From Scytalidium lignicola (taxonomy: Eukaryota; Ascomycota; Leotiomycetes), in assembly GCA_002812745.2 (NCBI GenBank), contig NCSJ02000491.1, forward strand, positions 1 to 23,240: a DNA stretch of 23,240 bases. The letters run 5' to 3'. This document shows, in pieces, positions 1 through 11,068 of the stretch. Position numbers and translations under genes: made by a program. Position 1 is the stretch's first letter. Each line of letters opens with the position of its first letter. Below the pieces are notes generated by a model. It was not told the origin of the DNA. It ran no database searches and saw only the letters and a list, made by a program, of their open reading frames with translations.

Positions 1-650
1 TTAAATTGTTACTAATACTAGAAAGAACTTTATTAGTAAAGAGTTTTAATAGAGTATTATAACTATAAGAATAACTTTAAAAGTAATCTTAATAAAAGTT
101 TACAACTTAATTAACTATGTTGAATAATATTATACACTTATATAATATACTTATTAAATAATTATAATTGAAATTTACAATCTTGACAAAGATATAATTT
201 TACAAATATTATTTAAAGCTGTTAACAATTCAATAAGATTTGATAAACTTGTCCTTATACTACTAATTTACAATGCTTATTTATGCATGTTAAAACTTAA
301 TATTCTAGCCTTAACTATTAGTTAAAGAGTTATAGTGATTAAGAAAGTTATAGAGGAAATTAACAAAATCAAAGTAAAATAACAAGTATAAAACATGATC
401 AATATGTACAATAGCTTTAATATAAGTACTATTCATGACTTACTGTTGAATTCAGATATTTTTTGTATAAAGAGCAAGAAATACAAATTAAAGTAAAAGT
501 TAAGAAAAGTTATACAAACTTATAAGTATAAACAGAGAAATATATATATTAATGTTATTGTATAAGAATATACTATTCAAGTTAACAATTGTAAAATTAT
601 ACTTTATACTTACAAAAGGAATTAATAGAATTAAGTTATTAAAGTTAAAA
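1..650 (+). pseudogene. copia integrase, C-terminal part (RIP remnant)
   Basis: From the first bases the translation resembles the end of a copia rve integrase core: a region matching the usual GKNF..EF motif, then a stretch resembling VERYH (about 100-145). Around 430-620 comes the short beta-rich integrase tail that in this family precedes the reverse transcriptase. Several in-frame stops replace expected Gln or Arg codons. The catalytic Asp residues would lie at or left of the window edge and cannot be judged. Confidence 0.65.
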
Positions 651-830
651 CTAGAAACTACAACTATTGAAGAATACTAAAAGAAGCTTAATAAGTTGAT
701 TATAATTATCATTTCACTATCAATGTTATTTATAAAACATTAACATAGAAGATTTTGCAAATACCTTGAAATTATTATTTTCTTACAAAGTAAAGAATTA
801 AAGCCTTAATTTACAGCCTTATATCAAGCT

Positions 831-1620
831 GAAATATTAGAATTACTCGAAAAGGGCGTTTTTGAAATTATAAACTTTCAAGATGTACTTAACAATATAT
901 GTATATTCAACATTAAGTTTGTAAACAAAATCAAAAACAAAGAAACTGAAAAAGCTTTTNAAAAAGTTATGTTTTGTAGTATAAGCTTATAAAGACGATA
1001 AGAAGAAGCTTGTTTTGACTTAATTACTTATTATATAATATATTAACCAGTATATTATTCTTTGTATTATTATTATAAAGTATAAAAATATAAGCTTATA
1101 CTTATAAGACATTTTATAAGTGTGTATACAGTTTACTACTTTGTTAAATCAGAATTTCTATGTACAATTACCTTTAAAGCTTATAAAATAACTTAGTCTT
1201 TATAAAGGTTTAATTTTACAAGTTGTAAAATTACTTTACAAAGTCTTTAAAGCTAAAAACCATTGGTTTTAGACTTACTACTCTTATTATGTTAAGATAC
1301 TTGTTATAAAACTATTAATATACAACCTTTACTTGTTGTATAACATTAAACCTTTTAATATTATAAAGCTTTAAACTAATAATACTTTATTTGTTGAAAA
1401 TGTTCAATTTGTTGAACTTGAACAAGAATAGTTGAAAAAGGCTAATTTTCTAATAAAAGAACATAAAACATTAATTACTAACAAAGGAATCAAGTTTAAT
1501 AAAAGTATTATACAATTGAATAATACTAGAATTTCACTTATTCAAGAATGTTAATATACTAATTTACAACTTGTAACTAAGAAATTAATTATTATAATAA
1601 GCTTATAAAAAATTGTATAC
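831..1620 (+). pseudogene. copia reverse transcriptase (RVT_2), catalytic Asp pair lost
   Basis: The frame opening at 831 reads ELLEKGVFEIINFQDV and continues to a recognisable FVNKIKNKETEKAF, the start of the fungal copia RT domain. Further on are a stretch resembling QVVKPLYGVPEAGNHWF (about 1215-1270) and the active site. The expected TDDTLF reads TNNTLF: codons 1378-1380 and 1381-1383 are AAT instead of GAT, both G-to-A changes. An N at 960 beside an A run lies where the frame slips by one base. The enzyme cannot be functional. Confidence 0.8.
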
Positions 1621-1859
1621 TAAAACCTTATTACTAAGGAGTAATATATTATATAACATACTTNAAAAAGTATATATAACTTTAGTTTGTTAACTAAAAG
1701 TATTATACAATTTATCAATAGTTACTTAAGCTATTGATCTTAGTTAAGAAGACATAAAATCACTGAATAAACACTTATAATAACAAATCCAGAATGTTAT
1801 TAAAAGAATATAATTCATTAAGCTTGAAAAGAAAATGTTATAGTTATTAGTCTTTATAA

Positions 1860-2400
1860 ACACCTTATTTACGAACAACAAAGACTTATCATTATAAATT
1901 GGCTATATTATAATACTTATAAACTGAAAAGGAAATGTAAATACATTACATTAAACATTAATTAAGTACAAGAAGGTTATATATAACATTTTAACCTTAA
2001 AACTGTATAGAATAACTTATAAATTTAATATAAGAGCTATAATTAAGTTAACTATCAAAAGAATCCTCGAAATTAACTTCTTATTAGTTATATATACAGA
2101 TTCAAGGTTACTTTATAATTACTTTATCAAATTAAGAACTATATAAGAAAAGCAGCTTATAATTAATGTAATATACTTTTATCAAGTATACAAACAATGT
2201 TAGATTGCTAAAGTATAATAGATTAAAGGAATTACAAATCTAGTTAATTCTATAACTAAAGGAAAGTCATCTAATACTTTAAAACAATTGTTAAATATAA
2301 ATAAAGTACAATTGAAAGTGGTAAAATGAGTAGAATATAATAATGTAAATAGCAAAACAGAGAATTGTATAAAGGAGAGATTTGAAGCTATTCTCAATTA
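1860..2400 (+). pseudogene. copia RNase H domain (RIP remnant)
   Basis: The frame through 2021 gives an RNase H-like segment ending a copia pol. It contains LVIYTDSRLLYNYFIKL at about 2084-2134, with the catalytic Asp of the TDS motif still encoded at 2099-2101. After it come a segment resembling the conserved GITNPADSITKG and the typical C-terminal VEWVE stretch. Stops sit at former Gln, Arg or Trp codons. The same region occurs on the - strand at about 18900-19457 with a different set of transitions, so the two copies were mutated independently. Confidence 0.75.
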
Positions 2401-2436
2401 GGCAATTAGCATACAATTAAGAAAACTCTATAAATT

Positions 2437-2679
2437 TGAGCATTTTAAAAGTTATAATGTATAGTCATTTTTAAAGTAATTCTAATATTAGTAGAATAAT
2501 AATTATGTACACATAATATTCATATGCCTTTGTAAGCTAGTCTTGATTAAGTAATAAGAACAAGTAAAGCTCTTACAACTTTGCTCTTCTACCCTTAATC
2601 ATATAATAACCATAGAATAATACAACAAGTATATTATATATAATTGTATACTGTACTTCATGTTACAAGTGAACTAACA
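2437..2679 (+). repeat. probable 3' LTR of left copia copy
   Basis: This non-coding tract follows the RNase H domain, begins TGAGCATTTTAAAAG and ends GAACTAACA. The inverted copy at 18618-18861 has the same two ends and near-equal length, and homology stops at this point in both copies. The TG...CA ends and the position fit a short copia LTR. No 5' LTR is visible here to prove it. Confidence 0.5.
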
Positions 2680-5600
2680 CTTAACTTTAACTAAATAATA
2701 AATACTTTAAATATTAAGATAATAACTTTATATAACTATTATAATAATCTGAACAAGTTAATATAGAAAATTGTTAAATGCTTTTATCTAAGTATTAAAA
2801 TAAACATTATTTATAAAATTATATTAGTAAATATAAAACTAGTTAAATGAGAAAAACATAAAAAATAATAATATAATAAATAGTTTAAATTTAAGGGTTT
2901 TGTACAACTTTACTAGTTTACTTTTTTNAATTAAAATGTTTTATCAAGATAATTTAATTATTATTTGTTCAAACAATATTAAAGTATTATAAAGTATAAA
3001 GGTTAACATTATTTTAATAAACATGAAGATTATAAACATAATGTATATGTTATTAATAATAGTATTGTGAAAAATAATATAAATATTTTTACTAAGAAGA
3101 ATTTAATTAAAATGTTAAACATACTTAGTAGAAATAAGAAATCATAACTTAAATATAAGTTAAAACATGAGAAAGAGCTTATTAAACTATTAATAACAAC
3201 TTTTATATTAAAGATATTTTAGAATTAAGCAAAGTAATAACTTTTTTAACTTTTATTTAAATACAAAATCATGATTATATTTTGTATATATTTTGTATAG
3301 TTTATAGTAAATTAGTATAAATATTAAGTTAAACATTAATATAAACTAACATTGATAAGTTGATAATGTAAAGGTAATACTTAATCCTTTTAAAAGTAAG
3401 TATTCATCTTATATTAAGTACATTAATAAAAGTTTCATCAGAAAAGTTAAAAACAATAAGATTATAATTATTAATTATTGACTTTATGCTCTTAAAAATG
3501 ACTTAAAGTAATTATGAGAAAGAGTTTATTATTTCTAAACATTTTAAAACCTTATAATAAAGAATTATATTTACTAAAANCAAAAGAGATATCTTACTTT
3601 ATATAATAACTACAAGTTTCTTTTATTATAAATAAATAAATTTATAAATGATTTCATTAAGTATCTTTAGTTATAATTTTAATATACTTAAGATATTTTA
3701 ATTTATATTATCTTTATACTTTGTTCATTACTTTTATAATGATTATAATCTTATTTAAGCTTTTATATTTGCTTTCTCTTTTTCCTTTTAAAAGTATTAT
3801 ATTAACTTTATCTACTTCTTAAAATATATTATAACATTTATCCTCCTTATTATTACTTATTAAATAATATCTATTATACTAATTACTTTTCTTATTTAAA
3901 CTTAATATCAAAAACAGTTTATCTTCAATTATATTATCTATAAGAATAAGTCTTGTATAAGTAAAGTATTAAAGTAATGACTAAATTTGTAATTTACTGT
4001 CTTTGCTTTATATACACATAACTAATCTGTATATCCCTTTACTATCATTATCATTAAATATAAAGAAGTTAGTTATTGTAATTTTATATAAATTACCTTT
4101 AAATTAATTGTTATATAAAAAAAGTAAAAANGGATAGTAAAAGACTTATCAATATTTATTAACAAAAACTTTTATACATTAAATAAGATTTGTGAAAACT
4201 TGTACATATTTAAAGTTTAAACAATGAATAAAGTCTGGAAAATTTAAGTCAAAGTGTAAATTCTTATATTAAGAAGATTACCATTAATTAAATTAAGATT
4301 AACCATTTAATACTTTTTATTATAACTCTTTTTTAGTTTAAGATTTAAAGAATTATCAGTTATAACCTTAATAATAATATTAAGTCTTTTAAAAGTAATA
4401 ATATCTTAAATGTAAACTAATAATAAGAAGTATTTTATTTAAAAAGATTTTATAAAGAATAAGTTCTTTGTTCATGTTAATCAAACTAACTTTTTTATTT
4501 ACATAATATTAATAGTAAACACCTTTTCACAAAAGATGTTTTTGCTTAACTTAAAGTAAAGCTTAATGTTTTTAATAATAATAAGAGTAAAGTATTATAA
4601 TATATATAATGTTAATATTATTGTTGAAAATAAAATCTTTATAATATTTATATATCTTCGTTAACAATGATACTTCAATATCTTTTAAGAAATCTTAAGC
4701 ANTAAAAAACATTAGAAAAGCTAATTATAATTATGATAATGTACTTGACAATGTATATATCATAAATAGTCAAATTAATTAAAACATCTTTTGTAAAAGT
4801 TTAAATAATGTTTTTATTGTTAATATAAGTTAATAAAAAGAAGAAAAGTTATAAGAGATTATATTAGCTTAAAATACTTTATTAAATAACTGTTAAAGTT
4901 ATATTTATAATCTTTTAAGTTATTGATAAGTATTCTTCATTCGTAATATGAATAGAATACTCAGAAAGTTCTAAGTATTTGTATATTCAATTATAATCTA
5001 AAGTATTAAAATAGTATATATAAAAAGATAAAGTTAAATAAGATAATGTTAAATTGTTGAATATAATAAAAGTATTAATCAATCATCAATTATTGTTAGT
5101 AAATATAAAATAATAATAATAATTTTAAGTAGTCAATTTAAATATTTAATTTATCTACTTCTTTTATCAATATATTGTCTTTAACTGTAAAAGATATTAA
5201 AATTCTTCTTTTAAACTATTATTCTGTTTGTATATCTTCTAATTAAGTAAAAACAACATTATATTATTTTACTTTCCTTATTTAAAATATCCTTTGCAAA
5301 AAGTTAATTACTATAACTTGTATATTAAAATTTTAATCAAGAAAGAGAAGGAGTTAAATAAATTAAAACTAGCTTAAATAACTTTTATCAGATTTATTAT
5401 ATTTATTGAAGTAATTAAATAACTAGTCAAGATTTGTTAGTTAATAATGGTAATTAATAACAAAACAACTAGTTGGATAAATTAATAATCTAAATTTATA
5501 TTATAATCCTTTTCATCTAGTCTAATTTACTTATATGTTCATGATGTAGTTAGTTAATGCTAGTTAAGTAGAAAGTTTCTGTTAGATAATCTTAGTATAA

Positions 5601-5698
5601 AAGTATTACATGTTTATAACATACTTTTTATAAGTTGTTAAATACAAATATATAAAGTATTAAAAGTTACAGAGTTGTTACTAAAGTAATAAGATATT
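2680..5698. other. 3 kb RIP-type AT-rich DNA, unclassified
   Basis: No open frame, intron-exon structure or RNA gene is visible. Composition matches the neighbouring RIPped elements, with long A/T runs, frequent TTAA and TAAT, and single Ns at homopolymers (near 2928, 3580, 4131 and 4702). I read parts on both strands and found no transposon domain I could name with confidence. It is most likely further decayed transposon sequence. Confidence 0.6.
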
Positions 5699-5732
5699 GT
5701 CCGGACCTATTTCAGTCTCTCAACTACTTAAG
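5699..5732. repeat. GC-retaining tract at inner edge of left flank, TIR-like
   Basis: A short tract starts GTCCGG and ends CAACTACTTAAG, lying where the AT-rich flank gives way to the gene island. A similar tract at 16224-16249 (GTCCGG ... CAACCACTTAGG) sits at the outer end of the Tc1/mariner element in the right flank. The differences at the shared end are transitions. The spacing between the two blocks differs, so homology is suggestive only. Confidence 0.3.
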
Positions 5733-5934
5733 CTTTTATGTTCTTAGCTATTATTTGTTCTAGGGAATTTGATAAATCGAGATTCAAGATTAAATAATCA
5801 AGCAACTTTATTCTTTTATAAAAACAAGATAAATATCCACAATTGAACTTATATAGTAATTTAAATAAGTTGTAAAATCTTAAACTATGTGGAATCCTAG
5901 TATAACATGAAGTGTAGGTCAGTTTGAAAGGAAT

Positions 5935-7468
5935 TTAATATTTTGCCTCTCTTTCTTCAGCTTCAGGTAACTCAGGGATCATCCTGAGATCTGCAAGCTC
6001 ATTCATGACCAAACGCATAGCTTCATGTGAATCTACGAAACCAAACCAACCTAGTTTTCGACTCTTGTTCATGCTAACAAAATTTTAGTGTTCAATCGAA
6101 TGCTGGGTAGCCAATTGGAAGAACCTTACCTGAATGATAGAGACCAAGTACAGGCAATGTTACTGTCGAGAAAAGCAAATATTTGGTCGACCTTATCTTC
6201 TTCGAATGGAGATTGACACAAGTTGTGCTCCTTTTGCAATTTGGCCCAAGTGGTCTGTACTACCGTTTTTTTTGCCCAGTCGGTGAACTTCCATGTGTAT
6301 CGAAGTTTGCCTACAGGACCGTACCTGCAGATATCTCAGTCAAGTATCACAACTGCCCCACATTCTTGAAGACAACTGACCCTCGCGGAGGAGTGCTGTA
6401 AGGCAAAATTGTTTCCCGGTAATTACCGCTGACATCAGGCACTCCGTAGGGCAGATTAAACCATCTTGCCAGCACCGGCCAGAACTCGCCCCAAGTGAAC
6501 GGAGAGGTATCCGCTGCATTGAAGGCTTCGTTCCTAGCCGCAGGTGTTAGGACAGCCCATTCGGATAGATATCCATTCATCATAGCGCTTGATTGGGTGA
6601 ACTCTCTGTCCCAACTTGCCATGTCTCCAGGAAATTCCAGCTTTGCATTCATCTTTGCTTGGACTGTCGCATAGACTGCCAATGGGTAGAGGAGATTCAT
6701 CGCAGCATCTCGAACTGCACCAAGGATTGCGCCTGGTCTGATGACATTCCATTCAACACCAGTTCGCTCGCAGTATGCGGAAAGAAGGTCTTCTTGAAGG
6801 TAGTAGAACGATGGCTCTGCTAATATTCTTGGTTGTGATTCTTTCTGCGGGCAGACGATGGGACCCATGTGGATACCGTAGGTTTTTGCGCCGGTTTGTA
6901 GTAGGAAACGTTTTGGGGTAATAGAAGCAATCTCTAGCGCGATAAGGAAATTCTCAAGCAGTCTCCCTTTGGAGAAAATCAGCCCAGAGCCGTACAAAAA
7001 TTGTTTTGCCCCAGGAAGTCAATTCCTGAACATACCATTGACGTCGCACATGCCTTGGGCATTAGACCACAGTATCCCATCGTCTTTAGGTTTGACTTGG
7101 ATATATGAAAAGAAGAAAACATAATCGCTGCCAGTGGTCAGCGATTGTGACATAGCGCGTGGGAGTATAGCAACGTACGCCTTTGCCTTATTGTCCTTCA
7201 GCACTTCAGCGATTGCCTCTGGAGACTGCAAAAAATCCAGAGATGCACTCTGAACGCTCTGTGACCACTCCGGAGGTATAGGAACCGCTCGGCGCGAAAG
7301 TGCGAAGACACTATTCCAACGAGTTGGCGATTCAGCGAGCACACGCAGCATGTAACTACCCGAGATTCCATTGGCACCCGTGACTATTGCATTGTAGCCT
7401 AATTTTGATTCTGGGTAGACTGGGAGGCCGTGGAAAATGCCCTGGGACTGAACCTGGACGATATTCAT
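5935..7468 (-). CDS. PRISE-family short-chain dehydrogenase/reductase (5-beta-reductase/iridoid-synthase-like), 5 exons, 433 aa
   Basis: Exons on the - strand: 7468-7179, 7127-7036, 6966-6381, 6324-6130 and 6073-5935; introns are 51, 69, 56 and 56 bp with GT-AG ends. The 51-bp intron keeps the frame open and would otherwise add 17 residues; removing it restores the family reading KADYVFFFSYIQ. Seen: Rossmann motif TGANGISG (30-37), SRR after strand 2 (58-60, usual for NADPH), TGAKTYG with Lys155, and FYYLQED with Tyr182, aligning with the catalytic Lys147/Tyr179 pair of Digitalis progesterone 5-beta-reductase. The tail (KLGWFGFVDS) and length match fungal homologues. The family reduces C=C of enones with NADPH in the cytosol. 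Substrate unknown; fungal members often sit in secondary-metabolite loci. Divergent from the FMN dehydrogenase gene. No stops or RIP damage. Confidence 0.88.
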
Positions 7469-7905
7469 TGCTCTTCTCTGCTGGAATTAACGAAAAGGTC
7501 TGTAACTTAGAGGCCTGACAGAGTTGCAGTGGTAGGCCGAAGATATAAACTGACCGCAATAATGAAACGTTTAGAAAAGTCCTGATCAACCAACCAGGCT
7601 CAAGAATGTCGAGGACGAGATCAACCTCAAAGCTAGGCGAGTTGTCTATGTTCGTGGTAGGCCCAATTTTCAAATTCCTACGTAACCTCGGTGTGGACGG
7701 GATTCAATCCCGTATGGCTAAGTGTGATAAGCGACGACAGAAGCCTACTGTAAGGGATCGGCAAAATAGACACAATTAACTTTATCCGCTAAGTACCTTA
7801 TGTAAAGCAGATGAACAAACTCTGACCGCGGTTTTAGGGCAATAGTATAAGGTAATTACAGTAGCTATAATCTGCCTATAAATAAGGTGTACCTACTCAT
7901 CACTG
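7469..7905. other. upstream region of the reductase gene
   Basis: Ordinary composition near the gene, becoming AT-richer towards 7800. It should hold the promoter and 5' UTR of the - strand reductase. I see no convincing TATA box, tRNA or second gene. Short open frames here overlap the reductase N-terminus on the same strand and lack family motifs. Confidence 0.5.
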
Positions 7906-7920
7906 TAAATAATATCTATT
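7906..7920. repeat. 15-bp target-site duplication, left copy
   Basis: TAAATAATATCTATT, identical to 8851-8865. The GATT-rich tail of the intervening insertion starts at the next base, as expected of a target-site duplication. Confidence 0.65.
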
Positions 7921-8850
7921 GATTGATGATTGATTGATTTAGTCATAGGATACCGAGCCGCCGGTACCAGCTATAAAACTGTACTAAATACATCTAATCA
8001 AAGCCTTCAGGGCCTCCTGTGCTCTTCTCCTATTGTACCATTTCCCATATCTAGCCTAAAACTAATTATATGTGATCTTGATTTTAAGGATACTATAATC
8101 CTTAAGCTCCTATATGATTTGTACTCATACTAACGTTTCCATGCTAAAATTCGGCCACACTATAAAACTCATAAGCAACGTCAGACTTAGACCGATTTCG
8201 TACGTTAAGGTATCTTTCACTATATTCCAACTTTTCTCTGCGATCAAGACTTGTAGTAGCTGTCCATAAGCTTCTAATTCGAACTCAAATTGGCTGATAT
8301 CCTAAGTATTATTCTATAGCTTGCTTGAGCATCCTTTTAACTGTTTTTGGTGTATTCCTTTCTAATTCTAGTATAATAAACCGGCTTCAGGAAATTTATT
8401 ATACTATCTTGTTTCCATTCTCCCCTTGTATATTTTCCCTTCAATATAAGCTCGTATTGTGTAGTTGATATAAAAGATTCGAATGAGGGAGATTGGCGAT
8501 GCCTGAACTTGATTGTATAAGTTCTGGTTGTATAACTGTACAGAGCTCATGTATACAGCAATGAACTTAGCTAACGTGAGTTTAGACAGTCGAGATTGAA
8601 GTTATTTGTCGAATAAATAATTCGAATTGTGGTTATGGTAGTCGTGGTGGTCATGATGGTCGTGGTGATCATGGTAACCTGTCGTACAAAGGCCAGGTGT
8701 CAATTAAGGGCATAACTGCATTGGCTTGCTGCAGGAGGTTTTGATATTCGCACAGTTTGACTCAATCTTGGCTCTGTAGATACTACTCTCGACGAGATAG
8801 TATTATAGGTTCGTAGCCCTTACCGCGTATAGGTGTTGAGTCTCGAGGGC
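7921..8850 (-). mobile_element. 930-bp non-LTR-retroelement-like insertion (LINE/SINE type), - strand
   Basis: The segment is bounded by perfect 15-bp direct repeats. Read on the - strand it ends in a simple tail of AATC/ATCA units (7921-7940) that runs straight into the duplication. Long variable duplications and a simple-repeat 3' tail are hallmarks of target-primed reverse transcription. The body has no long open frame and is AT-rich, so it may be 5'-truncated, decayed or non-autonomous. I recognise no reverse transcriptase motif. A short translated piece near the 3' end (about 8000-8050, RRAQEALKALIRC) could be residual coding sequence, but this is weak. It lies between the divergently transcribed reductase and dehydrogenase genes and so could separate their upstream regulatory regions. 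Confidence 0.6.
8629..8675. repeat. imperfect GGT/CGT trinucleotide repeat
   Basis: Degenerate tandem triplets (GGT, CGT, CAT and GAT units) inside the 930-bp insertion. One frame would read Gly/Arg/His-rich on the + strand and another His/Asp-rich on the - strand, but no supporting open frame extends in either direction. Treated as a microsatellite-like tract. Confidence 0.6.
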
Positions 8851-8865
8851 TAAATAATATCTATT
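8851..8865. repeat. 15-bp target-site duplication, right copy
   Basis: TAAATAATATCTATT, identical to 7906-7920. On the - strand it immediately precedes the 5' end of the insertion. Confidence 0.65.
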
Positions 8866-9426
8866 TGAGTCCGTTTTTATATTGTAATGGTCTGTTCGTT
8901 AAAAGTGTAAATATTCGTAGTTATAGTCTGTTTTACTATATAGCTTACTATGTTAAGTTTCCTACGCGGTAAATTATCCTAAAGTAATTAAGGATATAAT
9001 GAGGTGAAAGCCGGGGAATGGTCAAGATAATTCAAGCGATGTACAACTGGGCTGCCATCGATGTGTACCGCATACTTTGGGAAGTGCAGTCTTGATTTAG
9101 TGAACGTCTCGGTATATTGGCTGAGGGCCGATGAATAATGCAGGGCCTAAGATTGAACTGATAGAAACTTTCAGTAAAGATGCTTTACGTTTACTTTCAC
9201 CGAGCAACCGAATAGGCTGCGGACATGTTTCCCGCGGAATGTCACATCTATTGAAGGGCCTCGGCAACATTTGGAGCTCATCAAAATGTAGGTACTGCAA
9301 CAAACACATCTCGCCTGAGAATGGCAAGCGTGGCTGATTAAACTCACTGATCGCTAACGACTCTCGTCCAACCTCCCCTTTTTCTTCCAAAAAATTTCGA
9401 AAACTCAATCAGCAACTCAACCAAAT
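8866..9426 (+). promoter_or_regulatory. upstream region of the FMN dehydrogenase gene with pyrimidine-rich tract
   Basis: About 560 bp from the insertion to the start codon at 9427. Composition rises to island level from about 9000. A CT-rich tract (about 9360-9390) lies 40-65 bp before the ATG, a common core-promoter/5' UTR feature in filamentous ascomycetes. No clear TATA box. Opposing short open frames at 9097-9408 show no family motifs and look like chance. Confidence 0.4.
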
Positions 9427-11068
9427 ATGTCAGCACTCCTGCACGGCCTCGAGGTTGCTAAGCGTAACACGTACAAAGAATGCTGGATTGTCATTGAACG
9501 AACGGTCTACGATGTGACTGACTTTCTGCGTGTACATCCTGGAGGGGCGGCACTGATCTTGAAGTATGGAGGAAAGGTAAGCAATGCATCATACAACTCT
9601 ACACGAGCTATCATCGTCTCATACAACGTGACCCAGGACGCTACAGAAGCATATTATGAGGTCCATGACTTGTCCGTGGTACAAGAATATCTACCATCCT
9701 GTAAGGCTAGCCGTTCAATTTGGCTGAAATAGTGCTCTTCTGTTGAACCAGTCTTCAGATATATTTCTAACAATCTACCTCCTCAGCGAAAATTAAAGGC
9801 ATTGTGGACTTGTCGACTCTTCCCTCAAACGCAAGATCGGCAACATACCATGTAGATGAAAGACATAACCACGAAATACCACTCAGTACTTGTATCAATC
9901 TTGATGACTTTGCAGTCGCCGCCTACCCAAAAATCACGGAGAGGGCGAAGGCGTATATCTCTTCTGCCGCAGCATCCCTTCACAGCCTACACAACAACCG
10001 GGATGACTGGCCGAAGGTGACCTTTCGACCACGAGTTATGACGGACGTCACTGACCTTGATACCTCATGCAAGATGCTTGGCCAGAGATCAAGCTATCCT
10101 TTCTTCATCGCTCCAACAGGCATCTTAGGAATAGTACGTCGGAAGGGTGAACTTTGCCTGGCTGAGGGTGCGGCACGCAGTGGCATACATTATTGTGTTA
10201 GCACGGTCTCAACGACTTCCCGACAGGAGATCATGGAGAATCACACAACAGAGTCAAAGAAACATAACAGCACCTCCGTACTATTTTTCCAGCTTTACGT
10301 TCATTCTCAAAAATCAAAAGCGCTTGAAACCATAGCGACAGCGAAGGCCTTAGGGTATAAAGGACTTTTTATTACCGTCGATACCCCAGTTGTTGGGAAA
10401 AGAGAAGCAGACCAACGGCTCAGAGCACACGCTGATCTTGAAGGCCAAGCAGACATCGCAGATGAGGTGGCTGATGCAACCGACCCTGTGAAGGCCGGGC
10501 GATCGACAGGAACACTGTCAATGTCACTGAATTGGGGGGATCTTGTCTGGATTAGAAAGGCATGGGAGGGTCCAATTGTCATTAAGGGTATCCAGTGCGT
10601 GGACGATGCCCGGCTGGCAATGGAGAATGGTGTCGAAGCCATTTATTTAAGCAATCACGGTGGAAGGCAACTCGATTCAGCACCAAGCTCCATTTCGACA
10701 CTTTTAGCGCTCCAATTGCATCTCCCCGAGGTGTTCGATCGGTGTGAAATTTATGTTGATGGAGGTGTTACGAGAGGAACAGATGTTGTCAAGGCACTTT
10801 GTCTTGGGGCCAGGGCAGTTGGGATTGGGAGGCCGTTTTTGTACGCAATGGGAGCATATGGCACCAGGGGGGTAAACAGAGCCATTGAAAGTAAGTTTCA
10901 TCCCGACTGGATACGAGACACGTCATAACTAGTTCTATAGTCCTTAAAGAAGAAGTTGATACTACTATGAGACTGGTTGGAACAACCAAGGCGAGCAATC
11001 TTACAGCCAGACATGTGAATACTGGGGTACTCGAAAGGACTATATTTTCCGCCCTTAGCAAGCTTTAG
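9427..11068 (+). CDS. cytochrome b5 / FMN-dependent alpha-hydroxy-acid dehydrogenase (flavocytochrome b2-like), 4 exons, 481 aa
   Basis: Exons: 9427-9576, 9637-9700, 9787-10890 and 10941-11068; introns 60, 86 and 50 bp, GT-AG. The codon sum is exactly 482 with stop. Residues 5-70 are a cytochrome b5 domain: His37 (HPGG) and His60, 23 residues apart like the heme ligands of yeast flavocytochrome b2. The rest is the FMN barrel: QLY (Tyr242), TVDTPV (Asp270), VIKGI (Lys338), SNHGGRQ (His362, Arg365), DGG (396-398) and GRPF (419-422). Catalytic residues corresponding to yeast Tyr143, Tyr254, Asp282, Lys349, His373 and Arg376 are all present. The family oxidises L-2-hydroxy acids such as lactate, passing electrons via FMN to heme b. 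There is no N-terminal targeting sequence before the b5 domain, suggesting a cytosolic enzyme rather than the mitochondrial one. The usual SGANDE-type loop reads SSAAAS, so substrate preference may differ. Confidence 0.92.

Larger units (their letters stand above)
1..2679 (+). mobile_element. RIP-degraded Ty1/copia retrotransposon, 3' portion of pol plus 3' LTR
   Basis: Conceptual + strand translation, ignoring stops, gives the domain order of a fungal copia pol: C-terminal half of the integrase core and integrase tail (about 1-650), reverse transcriptase (about 831-1620), RNase H (about 1860-2400), then a putative LTR. The 5' part (LTR, gag, protease) lies outside the window. Nearly every stop falls where Gln, Arg or Trp is expected, as C-to-T or G-to-A change would produce. 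Base composition is extremely AT-rich and no open frame of useful length survives, so the element is dead. Its 3' 0.83 kb has an inverted relative at 18618-19457 in the right flank. Family assignment rests on recognised motifs, not a database search. Confidence 0.85.

Noticed and set aside
2200..2397. 65-codon open frame on the - strand in the left flank
   Set aside because: Lies antisense to the copia RNase H remnant and is low-complexity and hydrophobic; it is a by-product of AT-rich composition.
6183..6823. Several + and - strand open frames of 72-76 codons
   Set aside because: They overlap the reductase exons in other frames and have no family motifs.
7356..7673. 105-codon - strand frame upstream of the reductase
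   Set aside because: Overlaps exon 1 out of frame; the real start at 7468 begins a protein matching the family from its N-terminus.
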